From positions 14,914,122 to 14,978,121 of the forward strand of contig NC_058162.1 in NCBI RefSeq assembly GCF_020080835.1: 64,000 bases of DNA, given 5' to 3'. This document shows, in pieces, positions 11,130 to 23,350 of the stretch (its first letter is position 1; each line of letters opens with the position of its first letter). The notes beneath the pieces are model-generated. The model was not told where the DNA came from. It searched no databases and saw only the letters and a program-made list of their open reading frames with translations. The position numbers were made by a program, and so were the translations under genes. The DNA is from Cotesia glomerata. Lineage: Eukaryota; Arthropoda; Insecta; Hymenoptera; Braconidae.

Positions 11130-13884
11130 ATGCATGAAACTCATCCTGATATAATCATTTTAACAGAAACCTGGTTAAAACCAACACTCGACAATCACAT
11201 TTTCTCACTAAATGGGTACACAGTTGTTCGTAGAGACCGAATTTTAAAATATACAGACAATAAACGCTATATCAGAGGTGGTGGAGTAGCTTGTTTAATA
11301 CATAATTCTCTTAAAGCTAAAGTATTGCACATTTCAACGTCGGACCATTCAAACCAGCCTGAATTTCTGATAGTCGATGTAACCCTATCAACTGGTTCTC
11401 ATCTCTTGCTATCATGTATTTATAGAAGACCAAAAGGAATTTTTCTTACTGAATTTTTTGATATATACTCTAAGCTTGCGCCTAACTTCAAGAATATCAT
11501 CATAGCAGGGGACTTGAACTGCAACCTTCCTGAAAACTCTCATATTACAAATCACTTGAGAGAATTCATAACTGAGTCCTCTCTATACTGCGTGCCTTAT
11601 GGCCCTACATTCGATGAAAGTGGCTGTGATTCTTGGCTCGACGTCATCTTGATTGATAGTACAAGTAAGTTAGTCTCTTTCACAAAATCTGACTCCCCGT
11701 TCGTTGATGGCCATGATTATTTACTATGTTAATATAAAGTAGACCAACCGCAGCAGATGAGCAGGAAGGTGACCTTCAGAAACTTAAAAAGCTGTGATCA
11801 TAATTCACTGTCAGATTGTTCGTTTAACTCTCTAAAGATTGATAATGCTATATTGGAAAACTCAAATCCAAATGAACTTTTATCGATCTTTAAATCAAAT
11901 GTGCTTTCTTCTCTAGACCAGCATGCACCAATCCTCACACGAACGATTTCTCAGTGCAGTAATCCATGGTTCACCAAAAAACTAAAAAATAAATGTATAT
12001 AAATGCAAAGAACGTGATGAACTTTACAAACAAGCTCAGAGAAACCATGATCCAACGTTGCTCTCGCTGTATAAAATCAAACGCAAACTTCTTAAGATTG
12101 AATTGGCTCGAACGCGAGAATCGTACTTGAAAACTGCTCTATCTAACTTGCCTCAAGGTTCTTCTGTCTGGAGTAAACTTAAACATCTAGGACTCACCAA
12201 ATCAAATCCTTCCTCACCCCTAAACTTCTTTAATACACTGGAATTAAATGAGTACTATGCAAGTATAGTCAGGAAGCATCCAGCTGCAAATATTGAGTTC
12301 TTAGATAGTTTGCCAACCATTTTTCAACGCCAAGTAGACTGTTCACTTCATTGGCAGAAGATTGACATCGTTGATGTCACAAAGGCTCTTGTACTAACTC
12401 TGTCAAAATCTAAAGGAAATAGCCCGGATGGTTTAGATTTGCGATGGCTAAGAGATCATCTTCCACAAATAACACTGTTTTTTACGGCTCTTTTCAACAG
12501 ATCTCTTGACACCAACATCTTTCCTGAGATTTGGAAAACGATTTACATCATTCCACTGAATAAGATAGCCTTACCCAGATCACCATCTGATACAAGACCA
12601 ATTGCAAACCTGTCTCACCTAGCGAAAGTTTTTGAGAGAATAGTTGCAAACCAGCTAGTAACTTACTAAGAAGACAATCTTTTGCTTGATAGGTTCCAAT
12701 CGGGATTGACGATGTCAGAGCAGCAATGGACAAGAATCAACTTACCATTCTAGTACTGTTTGATCTGAGTAAAGCCTTTGACTACGTGGATCCCAAAGTT
12801 ATTCTAATCTCTTTACGTGAGTTGGGATTCTCATCAGAAGTAATAAGTTGGTTTTTTTTTCTATCTATCAAACCGTTCTCAATCCATTCTAAATGACCAT
12901 GGAATTTCAATCGTCTTACTAAAAAACTCATCGGGTGTTCCTCAAGGCTCTGTACTTGGGCCAATATTGTTTTTAACTGTCATAAACTCTGTGGCCAGGT
13001 GGATAATCTTTTGCAAATATGGTTTGTTTGCTGATGACATGTACATTTACCATCATTGTCTTGCTTACCAACTCCATGACGCAGTTCAGCAAGTTACTGC
13101 TGACTCACAAACAATTGCAGACTGGGCTCGATCTCATGGTTTAATGATTAACTTGACTAAGACTACGGCGATGATCCTGGGATCAAATGGCAAGTTGAAA
13201 CAACTGCAGTCCCTGGAGGTTCCTCTTATTCTAGTTGATAATTCAGTAATCCCCTACGTAAATTCTACAAAGTGTTTGGGACTTATTATTAATCAAAACC
13301 TATCCCGGAATAGCCACATTTTACAGACAACCAGAAAAGATAATTTTGCACTCCATAGTCTCAAGGTCCGGAAAAACATCTATTCTACTAAGATAAGAAA
13401 GCTCCTAGTTACTGCTACCATCCTACCACTCATTGATTACTGCTCTATTGTACTCATTAACTCTACTGCTGAAAATGATTTAAAACTTCAGCGAGCAGTA
13501 AATTCTTCCATCAGATTTATTTTCTATATCAAAAAAGATGAGCATATTAGTCCTCACCGTAAAGAGCTAGGGTGGTTTACAATCAAATATCGTAGATTGT
13601 ATGATGCGATTTGCTACTTGTACAAATTACTCGAAAAACGAAAGCCGGAGTACTTGCGCTATTTATTCGTTGAGGAAGCTGATGTTCGACGTTCAAATCG
13701 ATTGGCTGCAAAAAAGCACACCTCCTCCAAACTACCTCTTTTTACTACAAGCTACTTAGAGAAATCTTTTTTGGTAACTGTAATAAAGCTTTGGAAAGAA
13801 CTCCCACGAGAAATTGTAAATTTGAGTAGCTTACAAGTATTCAAAAAAGAAGTATTTAATTATTTATTAAATATTGATAATTAA
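11130..13884 (+). pseudogene. LINE ORF2: endonuclease and reverse transcriptase (broken)
   Basis: Apurinic-type endonuclease first (IIILTETWLKP; GGGVACLIH; IIAGDLNCN; DSWLDVILID), then a CR1/Jockey-group reverse transcriptase (KSKGNSPDGLD; LFDLSKAFDYVD; SSGVPQGSVLGP; LFADDMYIY as the FADD catalytic box near 13030), and a C-terminal tail with YLYKLLEKRKPEYLR. Defects: stop at 11730, frameshift near 12000, stop at 12667, a deletion/frameshift near 12700, and another shift near 12860. RNase H is not seen. Together with ORF1 this is a nearly full-length but inactive element. Confidence 0.9.
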
Positions 13885-14248
13885 AACAAATTCTAATAAA
13901 TAACAAATTTAAATTAATACATTAAAAATTAAAGATTAAAATAAGGATGAAGAAATTGCAATTCGTAAAATTATTATGCTGTTATCACCTGATCTGGTGA
14001 CATTAAAATTTTATATTTTAAAATTATTGTTTTCTTTTATATATTAATTTTCAAGTTTAATATGATTTTCTTTTTTACCTTGTTTTCATATAGATAAAAT
14101 TAATTAATTATTGTGCAATATTATATTATATTATATTATGTACTCACAGAAACTGCTTTCTTGTAAAAACTGTATTTACTATGTAATTGAAATTGCCATT
14201 TGGCCTGTGCCTTGGCATTAAATAAACAAAATCTAAATCTAAATCTTT
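13885..14248 (+). mobile_element. LINE 3' UTR with (AAATCT)n tail
   Basis: AT-rich 3' untranslated region ending in tandem aaatct repeats (atctaaatctaaatcttt), the kind of simple-repeat tail that CR1/Jockey-group LINEs carry instead of poly(A). This marks the LINE 3' end just before the assembly gap. Confidence 0.6.
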
Positions 14249-14261
14249 ACAATTATTTTAT

Positions 14262-14361
14262 NNNNNNNNNNNNNNNNNNNNNNNNNNNNNNNNNNNNNNN
14301 NNNNNNNNNNNNNNNNNNNNNNNNNNNNNNNNNNNNNNNNNNNNNNNNNNNNNNNNNNNNN
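14262..14361. other. assembly gap (100 N)
   Basis: Exactly 100 N characters, a conventional gap of unknown size. The sequence to its right begins an inverted repeat whose partner ends in a Helitron 3' terminus, so the gap probably hides one end of a palindrome. Confidence 1.
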
Positions 14362-15124
14362 TGGGCATACAATAAAATTTTATGTTGTAACCTAGATGAA
14401 AAATATAAACAAAATGATTAATTTCAAAAGATAATTAATATAAATTTTGAATTAGAGAAAAGTGATTGTTTATGATAACCGGTGTTAGCGAGTATTAAAT
14501 ATATGAGAAAAGTATTTTATTATTAATAATCAATCAATCAATGGGTCAGTTAGTCAGTAAATCTGTCATTAGACAGATTTCCGCATCACCCATGACGTAC
14601 TGTGTAGTGAGATGCGTTCCCATTATAATAATGTTATCCTAAACATTTAGTCTAGACCGGATAGGTCAAATGGTAGAGTAGCCGACATGTCACCGGAAGG
14701 TTCTGGGTTCGAATCCCCTGTCCGAGCTATCTGAATTTTTTCTCGCATATTCTGTAAACTCTTATTAAGAAGGTCCTTCCTATTTCTTTCTCAATCTCTT
14801 CCTCCTCCAATTATTCTGTTACGTGAATGTTGGAACGATTCACGTAATAATTATCCGTAACTCCTATTCTTTTCCCGCTTCATAGTATTATTTAATTTTA
14901 AAAATGTCAATAATTTTGTTAATTTTAAAAAAATGTTAATAATAAAATACTTTTCTCATATATTTAATACTCGCTAACACCGGTCATCACAAACAATCAC
15001 TTTTCTCTAATTCAAAATTTATATTCATTATCTTTTGAAATTAACCATTTTGTTTATATTTTTCATCTAGGTTACACCATAAAAATTTATTGTATTCCTA
15101 TCGAAGCGGGCGGGTATCAGCTAG
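14362..15124. repeat. inverted-repeat arms around a tRNA-like core, ending in a Helitron 3' terminus
   Basis: 14362-14530 and 14937-15105 are inverted copies (shared blocks include caaacaatcacttttctct on one side and its complement on the other). The right side ends GCGGGCGGGTATCAGCTAG followed by T, a Helitron-type CTAG terminus preceded by a GC-rich segment. Inside lie a tRNA-like sequence and a block at about 14825-14900 that recurs in inverse orientation at about 50435-50505. Confidence 0.6.
14657..14725 (+). repeat. tRNA-like sequence (pseudo-tRNA or SINE head)
   Basis: B box GGTTCGAATCC is perfect and the D-arm region (caaatggtagag) resembles an A box. The 7-bp acceptor ends pair at six of seven positions (CCGGATA with TGTCCGA). 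The D stem and anticodon stem are poorly paired, so a functional tRNA is unlikely. Better read as a tRNA-derived SINE or a decayed tRNA gene. Confidence 0.5.
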
Positions 15125-15522
15125 TTATTAATAAATTCATAACAAATTAAGTGGTATTAAAAAATATATTTATTATTACTCATTTTATTAGAAATTATCT
15201 TAAATCGACCGTTTTTTATAATAATTTAACGATATCGTTGTAAAATTTTTAGAAGACGCATCAGACACAATTTACCATTTTAATTTTAATCATTAAAATC
15301 AGTATAATCATTTAACAATATCAACTTGATAATATTTATGTTTAATTTATCTGTGTTATGATATAATCGAGTTCATCCTTCATGATTATTCCAATACATA
15401 TAAGTTATTTCAGTTATTAATGATTTAGCTATTCTTTCTTAAAAACGTATGATTATGAATTCCTACTGTCCCAACAGTCAATCGATAAAATTTAAAATCA
15501 ATCATTTTGACAGTTATTATAG

Positions 15523-15668
15523 CAACGGTAACCATGATGATAACGGTAACCATGGTAACGGCAACCATGGTAACGGTAACCATGGCAACGGTAACCACGG
15601 CAACGGTAACCATAGCAACGGTAACCATGGCAACGATAACCATGACAATGGTAACCATGGCAAAGGTT
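15523..15668. repeat. 15-bp minisatellite (copy 1)
   Basis: About nine to ten degenerate copies of AACGGTAACCATGGC. Open frames across it (Gly-Asn-His repeats on one strand, Val/Thr-Met repeats on the other) are by-products of the repeat length being a multiple of three. Confidence 0.85.
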
Positions 15669-16346
15669 GATTAGCGTGGGTGGTTGTAGGGGGTTGAGTT
15701 CGATAATTTACGGGTGCCACTGATGGTTTCTTAGATTAGAGGGTCAAAATGATATTTCGCTCCCAAAAAGAGAGAGATATAGGGAAGGGGAAAGATTATA
15801 GGGCACGGGAGGGGAGGAGAAGAATGAGAGGGAGGGAGGGAGGGCATATGTGATGGTAGACGAAAAATTCATTTTGGCTAGGAATTGCGTAAAATCCGTT
15901 CTTAGTGAGCGTCTACATCACGAATGGAGTAACTATGCTAAATTTCAAGTCAATCGGGCGAATAGTTTCGGAGATCTCGTGATGAGTGAGTGGTATTTCG
16001 CTTATATATATATAGATTATCTTAAATCGACCGTTTTTATAATAATTTAACGATATCGTTGTAAAATTTTAGAGAAGACGCATCAGACACAATTTACCAT
16101 TTTAATTTTAATCATTAAAATCAGTATAATCATTTAACAATATCAACAACTTGATAATATTTATGTTTAATTTATCTGTGTTATGATATAATCGAGTTCA
16201 TCCTTCATGATTATTCCAATACATATAAGTTATTTCAGTTATTAATGATTTAGCTATTCTTTTCTTAAAAACGTATGATTATGAATTCCTACTGTCCCAA
16301 CAGTCAATCGATAAAATTTAAAATCAATCATTTTGACAGTTATTAT

Positions 16347-16492
16347 AGCAACGGTAACCATGATAACGGTAACCATGGTAACGGCAACCATGGTAACGGT
16401 AACCATGGCAACGGTAACCACGGCAACGGTAACCATAGCAACGGTAACCATGGCAACGATAACCATGACAATGGTAACCATGGCAACGGTTG
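16347..16492. repeat. 15-bp minisatellite (copy 2)
   Basis: Same AACGGTAACCATGGC unit as in copy 1, carried along by the 822-bp duplication, with one 3-base length difference at its start. Confidence 0.85.
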
Positions 16493-16847
16493 ATTAGCGT
16501 GGGTGGTTGTAGGGGGGTTGAGTTCGATAATTTACGGGTGCCACTGATGGTTTCTTAGATTAGAGGGTCAAAATGATATTTCGCTCCCAAAAAGAGAGAG
16601 AGATATAGGGAAGGGGAAAAGATTATAGGGCACGGGAGGGAGGGACAAGAATGAGAGGGGGGGGAGGGGAGGGCATATGTGATGGTAGACGAAAAATTGC
16701 ATTTTGGCTAGGAATTGCGTAAAATCCGTTCTTAGTGAGCGTCTACATCACGAAGATGGAGTAACTATGCTAAATTTCAAGTCAATCGGGCGAATAGTTT
16801 CGGAGATCTCGTGATGAGTGAGTGGTATTTCGCTTATATATATATAG

Positions 16848-16883
16848 ATATATATATATATATATATATATTTATTTATATAT

Positions 16884-16930
<47 letters not shown>
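16848..16930. repeat. (TA)n tract
   Basis: Nearly pure TA dinucleotide repeat with a few interruptions. The 6.3-kb long-TIR transposon is inserted at its right end. Confidence 0.9.
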
Positions 16931-17659
16931 TTAGACTGGGCCAAAAAAACTGACTATTTTTTTTTCTATCGATACTGTGAAAATATCATTCATGATGATA
17001 AAAAAAAATTATTGTGCAAGTTTGAGTCCTTAATAATAATATTAAGGGGTGTATCGTTACGACTATTGATTTTTCAACAGTAATCGCATTTTTTACTCAA
17101 AATTCGTTAATTATCAATCTGAAAAATTTTAGCGATATGTATTCTTATAGGAAATTAAATTTCCTAAAAAAAAGTTATCTTTGTAAATTACTGTAAAACA
17201 AGCCGTTTCCTTGTAATCATGCCTTAAACAAAGATTTATTTTTCAATTTTGCGTTTCAATTTTGGATTTTGTAGCTACCAGAAATATCAATATTTTTACA
17301 ATTTAAAATACTTATTTTCAAAGGAAATTTAATGCTCTACAAAAAAGGTCTCTTAACATTTTTGATTAAATTCACTCCTTTCAAAGTTATTCGACGTTGA
17401 AGTTAAATTCAAAAATAATTTATCGTTTTTTTCGCGTTACAAATAATTTTTCCTTTTGATTGAAAAATTTATGACTTTAATATTGAGAATAATTTTTTTT
17501 TGTTGGAAGACTAAATTTTTTTTTATAAAATCATAATTTACCAATGTATTATTTTGCTTTTTAACGATTAATTATCGACATAAATTCATTTTTACTGTAT
17601 TTAACTAACTCCAATAGTAAAATAAATTCGGTCCCTTTATTATAAATTATTTATTTGCC
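16931..17659 (+). repeat. left terminal inverted repeat of the 6.3-kb transposon
   Basis: Inverted match to 22484-23212 over the whole length, with only scattered differences, for example in the poly-A/T runs. Confidence 0.9.
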
Positions 17660-17824
17660 TAGTGACATACTTTTACTTACAGAAAAAAAATTGAATAATA
17701 AGTCAAAACAAATTAAATCAATAAAAGAGATAAAAAATCATTTTATTTTCACTTATAATTTATATTTTACAAAAAATTCTTTAATTGTTATCAAATCATG
17801 GCAAATGATCAGTTGAAAAAATAA

Positions 17825-20800
17825 TTATTCAATCAAATTACTTTTATTACAATTTGGGTATTTTTTCCGGTGTTCACTAACGGCTAACAACAAATACTGA
17901 AGTTGTTCTTCGTTTTTAGTGAGACACTTATTGTAATCTTCAATTAATGATACACCACGTTCTGCAACATCATTGACGACAGCTAATTTTCCAAAAAATT
18001 CCTTACACTCTTGAAAACTATCATTATTGGACCAATTGCTTATGTCTTCATCGATAAAATCATACGGCAAATCAAATTCTTTGAATATGGTGAGCGATTC
18101 TACAGAAATGAAGTCACTGATATCTTTTCTAGCAATTCATCTGAATCGCTTGCTACTTCATATTTTCTGGTTTTAGTATTTGATGATTTATTATTTATTA
18201 GATTTTCAATCATTTTTTCTTCACAGTCAGGTCAATAGAATCATCAAATAGAGACATTATGGCTAATTGATCACTCAAATACCATAAATGTCTCACCATT
18301 TTCTTGAGAGCAGCTTGCGATACAGTCGAGTTTATTTTGTTATATAATATCAATTGTTGCATCAAAGTCAAATCATTATTTGGAGCCAAAATTGCCGAGG
18401 ATGAAGTAAACCAAGCTTTTATATAAGTTGTAACTATGAAAATACAAATATGACGAAGATTATTTAACTCTTTAGGTGTAATCTTAAACTCTGTTCGAAA
18501 AATAAATATTTTCAAACAATAAATCGCCTTCGACATCCAACGAGCATGACTCATTGCTCCCGGACATTTAAAAGTGTAATTATCCTTTGGCGTAGCTCCC
18601 AAGAAAATAGATGATAACTCCAAAAATTCTCGATAGTCATTTCTTGGAAGAAATTTCTGCAAGAAATATGATCATTTCTGTTATTATTGAAAGGTAATAT
18701 CTTTACATGAGAACTGGAGATTTTTAAATTGTGTACACAAAACGTGGTCAACTTGAATTAAGAAAATTATTAAAAAGAACACTATCTTGCCTAAAATGAA
18801 AATTTTCTTTGACCAAAAAGTTTTTTCTGTGTACTTTTACAACTCAAATAACAACTCAAAATATACCTGCGAATAATTATCGATAAAACTTAATAGTTCA
18901 TCTTTTTTGTTTAATAGTATATTAGCCACTATCTTATCGTTGATGCCAGCGTTATATTTGGATGTGTTGATTTTATTCCAACCGATTTTAAATCGATTAA
19001 AAAATGGAACGTTCGGACCTGATTGTACTGGCCAGTAAGCTTCAAAAACGCCTTTTATGACAAGTTCAATTACATGATGACGACAGGGTAACCATATAAG
19101 CTTTCGTTTCAGAATTTTCTCAAGCTCTACGCCAGCGCCATGATGAATTCCTATAGATTAGAAAGATAAAAGATTTGATTAGAAACATGAATGGCAAATC
19201 AAGTGATTTTTTATTTTGAACTATATTACTTCCATAAATTCTGAAAATATAACAATCAGTGGAGTTAATTTTTGTAATAAAGTTTATTTTTAAATATTAT
19301 CATCTGACCACAGAAAACTTTATTTTTGGCAAAAAAAATCAACTTGTCGGTTTTAGAGGTTTTTAATTGGAATATTGAAAAATAATTGTGAAAAGATCTT
19401 AAGTATAATTTTTCTCTACTTTTTCAAATCTGAGCTTTTTCAAGTAAATAAGACTAATAATTAAAATTTACCCGTATTGGTTGCTGCAGTATCAAAGCAT
19501 ATCGCTTTTATGTAATTACTGACACCCCATTGCTCCATAGTTGAGTATACAGCTAAAGCTTGCTCAATCCCAGATCCTGAATTAATTTTTGGAATACCCA
19601 ATAGCTGTTCACTGCCAGACGATGTTAAAAGCACCGGAAGCCTATCTACTGTTTCTGTCCCAACAATATCACTTAGCAGTTTACCATCCCAATGGACCAC
19701 ATAATTGTCATTGAATTTTAAGTCTTCTTTTAAGCCTTTAGCAATTTCTTTCCGATGAATTATACGCTGTCGTTGAATAGTTTTATAACTCAAATTTACA
19801 TTCCGAGTATCGAATCCCACACTTTTAAAGTAGCTGCCAAAACATATGTGGCGCTTCGGCTACTTACATTACCACGATCCAGTGCAGCAGCTAATTCTGG
19901 CGTCATAATATTAATTTTTGGTGTCCGTTTTGCTGTTAAAAAATCTGTTTCAAAGTTAGACACATTTGAATTTTGACTCATAAATGAATCTGACTTTGAT
20001 TGCAACTCCTGACTAGATGTTGTAGCATCACAATCATCATTACTGTTATAATCACGAGAGGTGTCTTCTGAAAAATATAAATTATTTTGACATTGTTAAA
20101 TAGAAAATACACTTCTTACAAAAAATAAGGGAGCAAGAAAAAAATCAAAATATTTGGGGTATTTTCAACAGTCTGTAACTTATAAAAAAACTATCGTACA
20201 ACAAATAAAAAAAAGCAAATTGCAGCTCTCAGTATTTTATTTTTGGATCTGAGTTCCAAAAATTTTTTTATTCCTAATCTTAAGAAATCTACCGAGATAA
20301 AAATTTTTGAAATTTTTTGGTTTTTATTCTTAGCTTATGGATTTGGAAAAAATTTTTTTGATTTAATCTCTATATGGACTGGATATCTTGCTCATTGAGC
20401 TTCGATTTGTTAGTTTGAAAACCTCGATTTGAGCATTTCTCGCTGAGATATCGGCGTTTTAATGAAAAAAGACCATTCTGTCTTTGATTATCAATACCTC
20501 AGCAACCAATGATCGTAAAGAAAATTCAAGATGGGTTTTGAAAACTTGGATGAATTTTCTACAAGAATTAGCCATTGATTTTTTGAAAAAAAATTTTTTA
20601 ATCATTACATGAATTTAAAAGCAACAAAAAGGGCTTTTCGTAGTTTTTAAAAATCAATTGCCTAATCAAAATTTGCTGCAATTTCCTTTTTTTATTTACT
20701 GTACGATAATTTTTCACAAGTTACAGCCTGTTGGAAATCCTCCGAATACTTGGATTTCTTTCTTACTTCCTTAATTTTTGTAAGAGTATGATAAAAATTA

Positions 20801-21704
20801 CACAATTGTGTAAGTTTGCAAGGCAATTAACTACTAAAATATTATTTTTGTGTAGAAAATATGCAAAAAATAAGTTATAAAAATTGTCCAATCTTAACAT
20901 AATTTAAGTTAATTGTACAGAAAAAGATTATATCATCAGCCATATAAATTTTAGGAAAATCTGAGATTTTTCGAGCGTGAAATAATTTCATTGGCCTAAA
21001 ACAATTCGATTTGAATCAAATTATTTTAGTTTTCTTAGATATATTTTCATCAGTTGAGAAAATTGATTCTTTATTGAAGAATTTTTTTCTTACTTTGTGT
21101 AAAACTTAAAAATTTATTGAATATAATAATTTAGATAAGTATTTATTCATTAGAACATATTAACTTATTATTAGCACGGTACAAAATAGTTATTTTGACT
21201 TTATTAAACTATTATTAATGAATACGTACCTATCGCCTCTATTTCCATTATTTCTTCGTGTTTTTCGTCTGAGATATTATTATTATTTTCTTGCAGATTT
21301 GAAGACATTGGAAGTTGAAAATCAATATTATTATTTCTATCGAAACCTTTTAAACTATTCTTCCCAGCGATGTCAAATAATTGTTCGAGTTTTTTTTCAA
21401 AGCTATTTTCTCTTTGTTTTGGAGGACGTGATTTTTTTTTGCGATTGCACAGTAAATATTTCCACTTTTTGAAAATACTAATTATTTTCTTTACAATGTT
21501 GCAAAAACCAGAAGTTGAAATCTGCAAATTATTCCAGCAGTCTTGAACGACACTAGCAGTTTTTGAAGCACTATCATAAATTTTTAATTTGAGAACTTGA
21601 TGTTGATAAAAAAATAATGATAAAACTTCTTTGACAGTCGGAAGCTTACGGTTATTAATTTTCTCAATAGGAACACCGATTAAATAAGTTTTCTCCAATG
21701 ACAT
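17825..21704 (-). pseudogene. multi-exon transposase of the long-TIR element (one frameshift)
   Basis: Reads from 21704 down. Exon 1, about 21704-21230, opens MSLEKTYLIGVPIEK and includes a basic RKKKSRPPKQR stretch. Intron about 21229-20070 (donor gtacgt, acceptor tttttcag). Exon 2, about 20069-19471, holds CFDTAATNTG, which looks like the second Asp region of an RNase H-fold transposase, and a frameshift near 19810. Intron 19470-19155. Exon 3, about 19154-18869, has LPCRHHVIELV. Intron to about 18660. Exon 4, about 18660-17825, has HARWMSKAIYCLKI, HLWYLSDQLA and a final DVAERGVSLIEDYNK / EEQLQYLLLAVSEHRK block. Splice signals GT/AG fit throughout. Function as a transposase is inferred from its location between TIRs. 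Confidence 0.65.
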
Positions 21705-22483
21705 AGTGGCGAGCTTTTTATCAAATCGAACTTAAACGTTACAAAGTAACGTAATGAAACAATTCACAAACACAGAATTAACTAAACGCTTAATTTGTAA
21801 TACTGAAACAATTAGATACCATAAATAAATTCAAACTATCAATTACAATTAAACAATCTAAAGAAATAAAGAAGAAAATTATATACCAAACAATAAATAA
21901 ATACTTAATGAAAACTCAAATTTGCGTTGACAACGTTTAAGTTACTTTGCACAATGAAGAATAGAATCAAAGTAATTATGCACAAAGAGTATTCATTTTT
22001 TTGAACAATGCAATGATAAAAAGCAGGGGGTGGGAGTGAAGAAAGGCTATATTTTCAGCTTCAGTAATAGATTACGGAAAAGCTCACGATACCTCGCAGC
22101 GCTTTGGCGTGAAGAAAGGCAGCGCTGTAGCGTATAACAATCAAGGTCATTTTCCGATCAAAGGAAATCAAAGTTATTATACACGGATAGTATTCCCTTG
22201 TTTAAAAGCGCAATAATAGAAGCAAGGTGGTGGGAGAAAGGAAGGCTATGTTTTCAGCTTCGGTAACAGATTACGGAAAAGCTCACGATAACTCGCAGCG
22301 CTGTAACGTGAAACTTTCAAGGTCATTTTCAGGTGGTCGACTTCGCTAATAAACACTTACAAATGTAATCGTGGAGGGAGAGTAAAATTAAATTCTCGTT
22401 GACATTAAAAAGGACAAAACAACAAGAGGGCTAAAAACGGAAGTTTAAAAGTGTAAGTTTATAGAAAAAAATATATCCCTATA
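21705..22483. other. transposase 5' region with direct repeats
   Basis: Non-coding region between the transposase start and the right TIR. Two imperfect direct copies of about 110-120 bases, at about 22020-22140 and 22215-22330, share ggctatattttcagcttc, agattacggaaaagctcacga and ctcgcagcgct. It is the likely promoter region, but I see no defined core promoter. Confidence 0.5.
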
Positions 22484-23212
22484 CAAATAAATAATTTATA
22501 ATAAAGGGACCGAATTTATTTTACTATTGGAGTTAGTTAAATACAGTAAAAATGAATTTATGTCGATAATTAATCGTTAAAAAGCAAAATAATACATTGG
22601 TAAATTATGATTTTATAAAAAAAATTTAGTCTTCCAACAAAAAAAAATTATTCTCAATATTAAAGTCATAAATTTTTCAATCAAAAGGAAAAAATCATGT
22701 GTAACGCGAAAAAAACGATAAATTATTTTTGAATTTAACTTCAACGTCGAATAACTTTGAAAGGAGTGAATTTAATCAAAAATGTTAAGAGACCTTTTTT
22801 GTAGAGCATTAAATTTCCTTTGAAAATAAGTATTTTAAATTGTAAAAATATTGATATTTCTGGTAGCTACAAAAATCCAAAATTGAAACGCAAAATTGAA
22901 AAAATAAATCTTTGTTTAAGGCATGATTACAAAGGAAACGGCTTGTTTTACAGTAATTTACAAAGATAACTTTTTTAGGAAATTTAATTTCCTATAAGAA
23001 TACATATCGCTAAAATTTTTCAGATTGATAATTAACGAATTTTGAGTAAAAAATGCGATTACTGTTGAAAAATCAATAGTCGTAACGATACACCCCTTAA
23101 TATTATTATTAAGGACTCAAACTTGCACAATAATTTTTTTTTATCATCATGAATGATATTTTCACAGTATCGATAGAAAAAAAAAATAGTCAGTTTTTTT
23201 GGCCCAGTCTAA
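22484..23212 (-). repeat. right terminal inverted repeat of the 6.3-kb transposon
   Basis: Inverted copy of 16931-17659; ends GGCCCAGTCTAA just before the TATAGA duplication. Confidence 0.9.
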
Positions 23213-23350
23213 TATAGATAAGTATATTTACAAAATAATTAACTAATGTAAATAAAAATAAAATTTAAAGTTCAATAAATAAAACAATAAAATAACCAAA
23301 TATAAAATAACAAATTAAAAAAAAAATTTTTTCCAATTTTTTTTTTCGAA

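Larger units (their letters stand above)
15194..16847. repeat. tandem duplication, about 822-bp unit, two copies
   Basis: Copy 1 runs from about 15194 to 16015 and copy 2 from 16016 to 16847; both start attatcttaaatcgaccg and end with tatatatag. They differ only by small indels and a few substitutions. On the minus strand each unit begins with TCTATATATATA, the look of an insect Helitron 5' end, so head-to-tail Helitron copies are possible. The far ends do not show a CTRR terminus. Confidence 0.8.
16931..23212 (-). mobile_element. 6.3-kb DNA transposon with 729-bp terminal inverted repeats
   Basis: Starts TTAGACTGGGCC and ends GGCCCAGTCTAA. The inverted repeat continues to about 17659 on the left and 22484 on the right. 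The element is flanked on both sides by the 6-bp direct repeat TATAGA (16925-16930 and 23213-23218), read as a target-site duplication. A multi-exon transposase-like gene lies on the minus strand inside. Superfamily not assigned: long TIRs, 6-bp duplication and the CFDTAATNTG motif do not let me name it safely. Confidence 0.85.

Noticed and set aside
14657..14725. A functional tRNA gene
   Set aside because: The B box is perfect, but the D and anticodon stems do not pair properly and the sequence sits inside a repeat.
15425..15720. Gly-Asn-His or Met/Val-Thr repeat proteins
   Set aside because: They are translations of a 15-bp minisatellite whose unit length is a multiple of three; no independent coding evidence.
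16811..17083. A Tyr/Ile-repeat protein
   Set aside because: It reads the (TA)n tract and the start of the transposon TIR.
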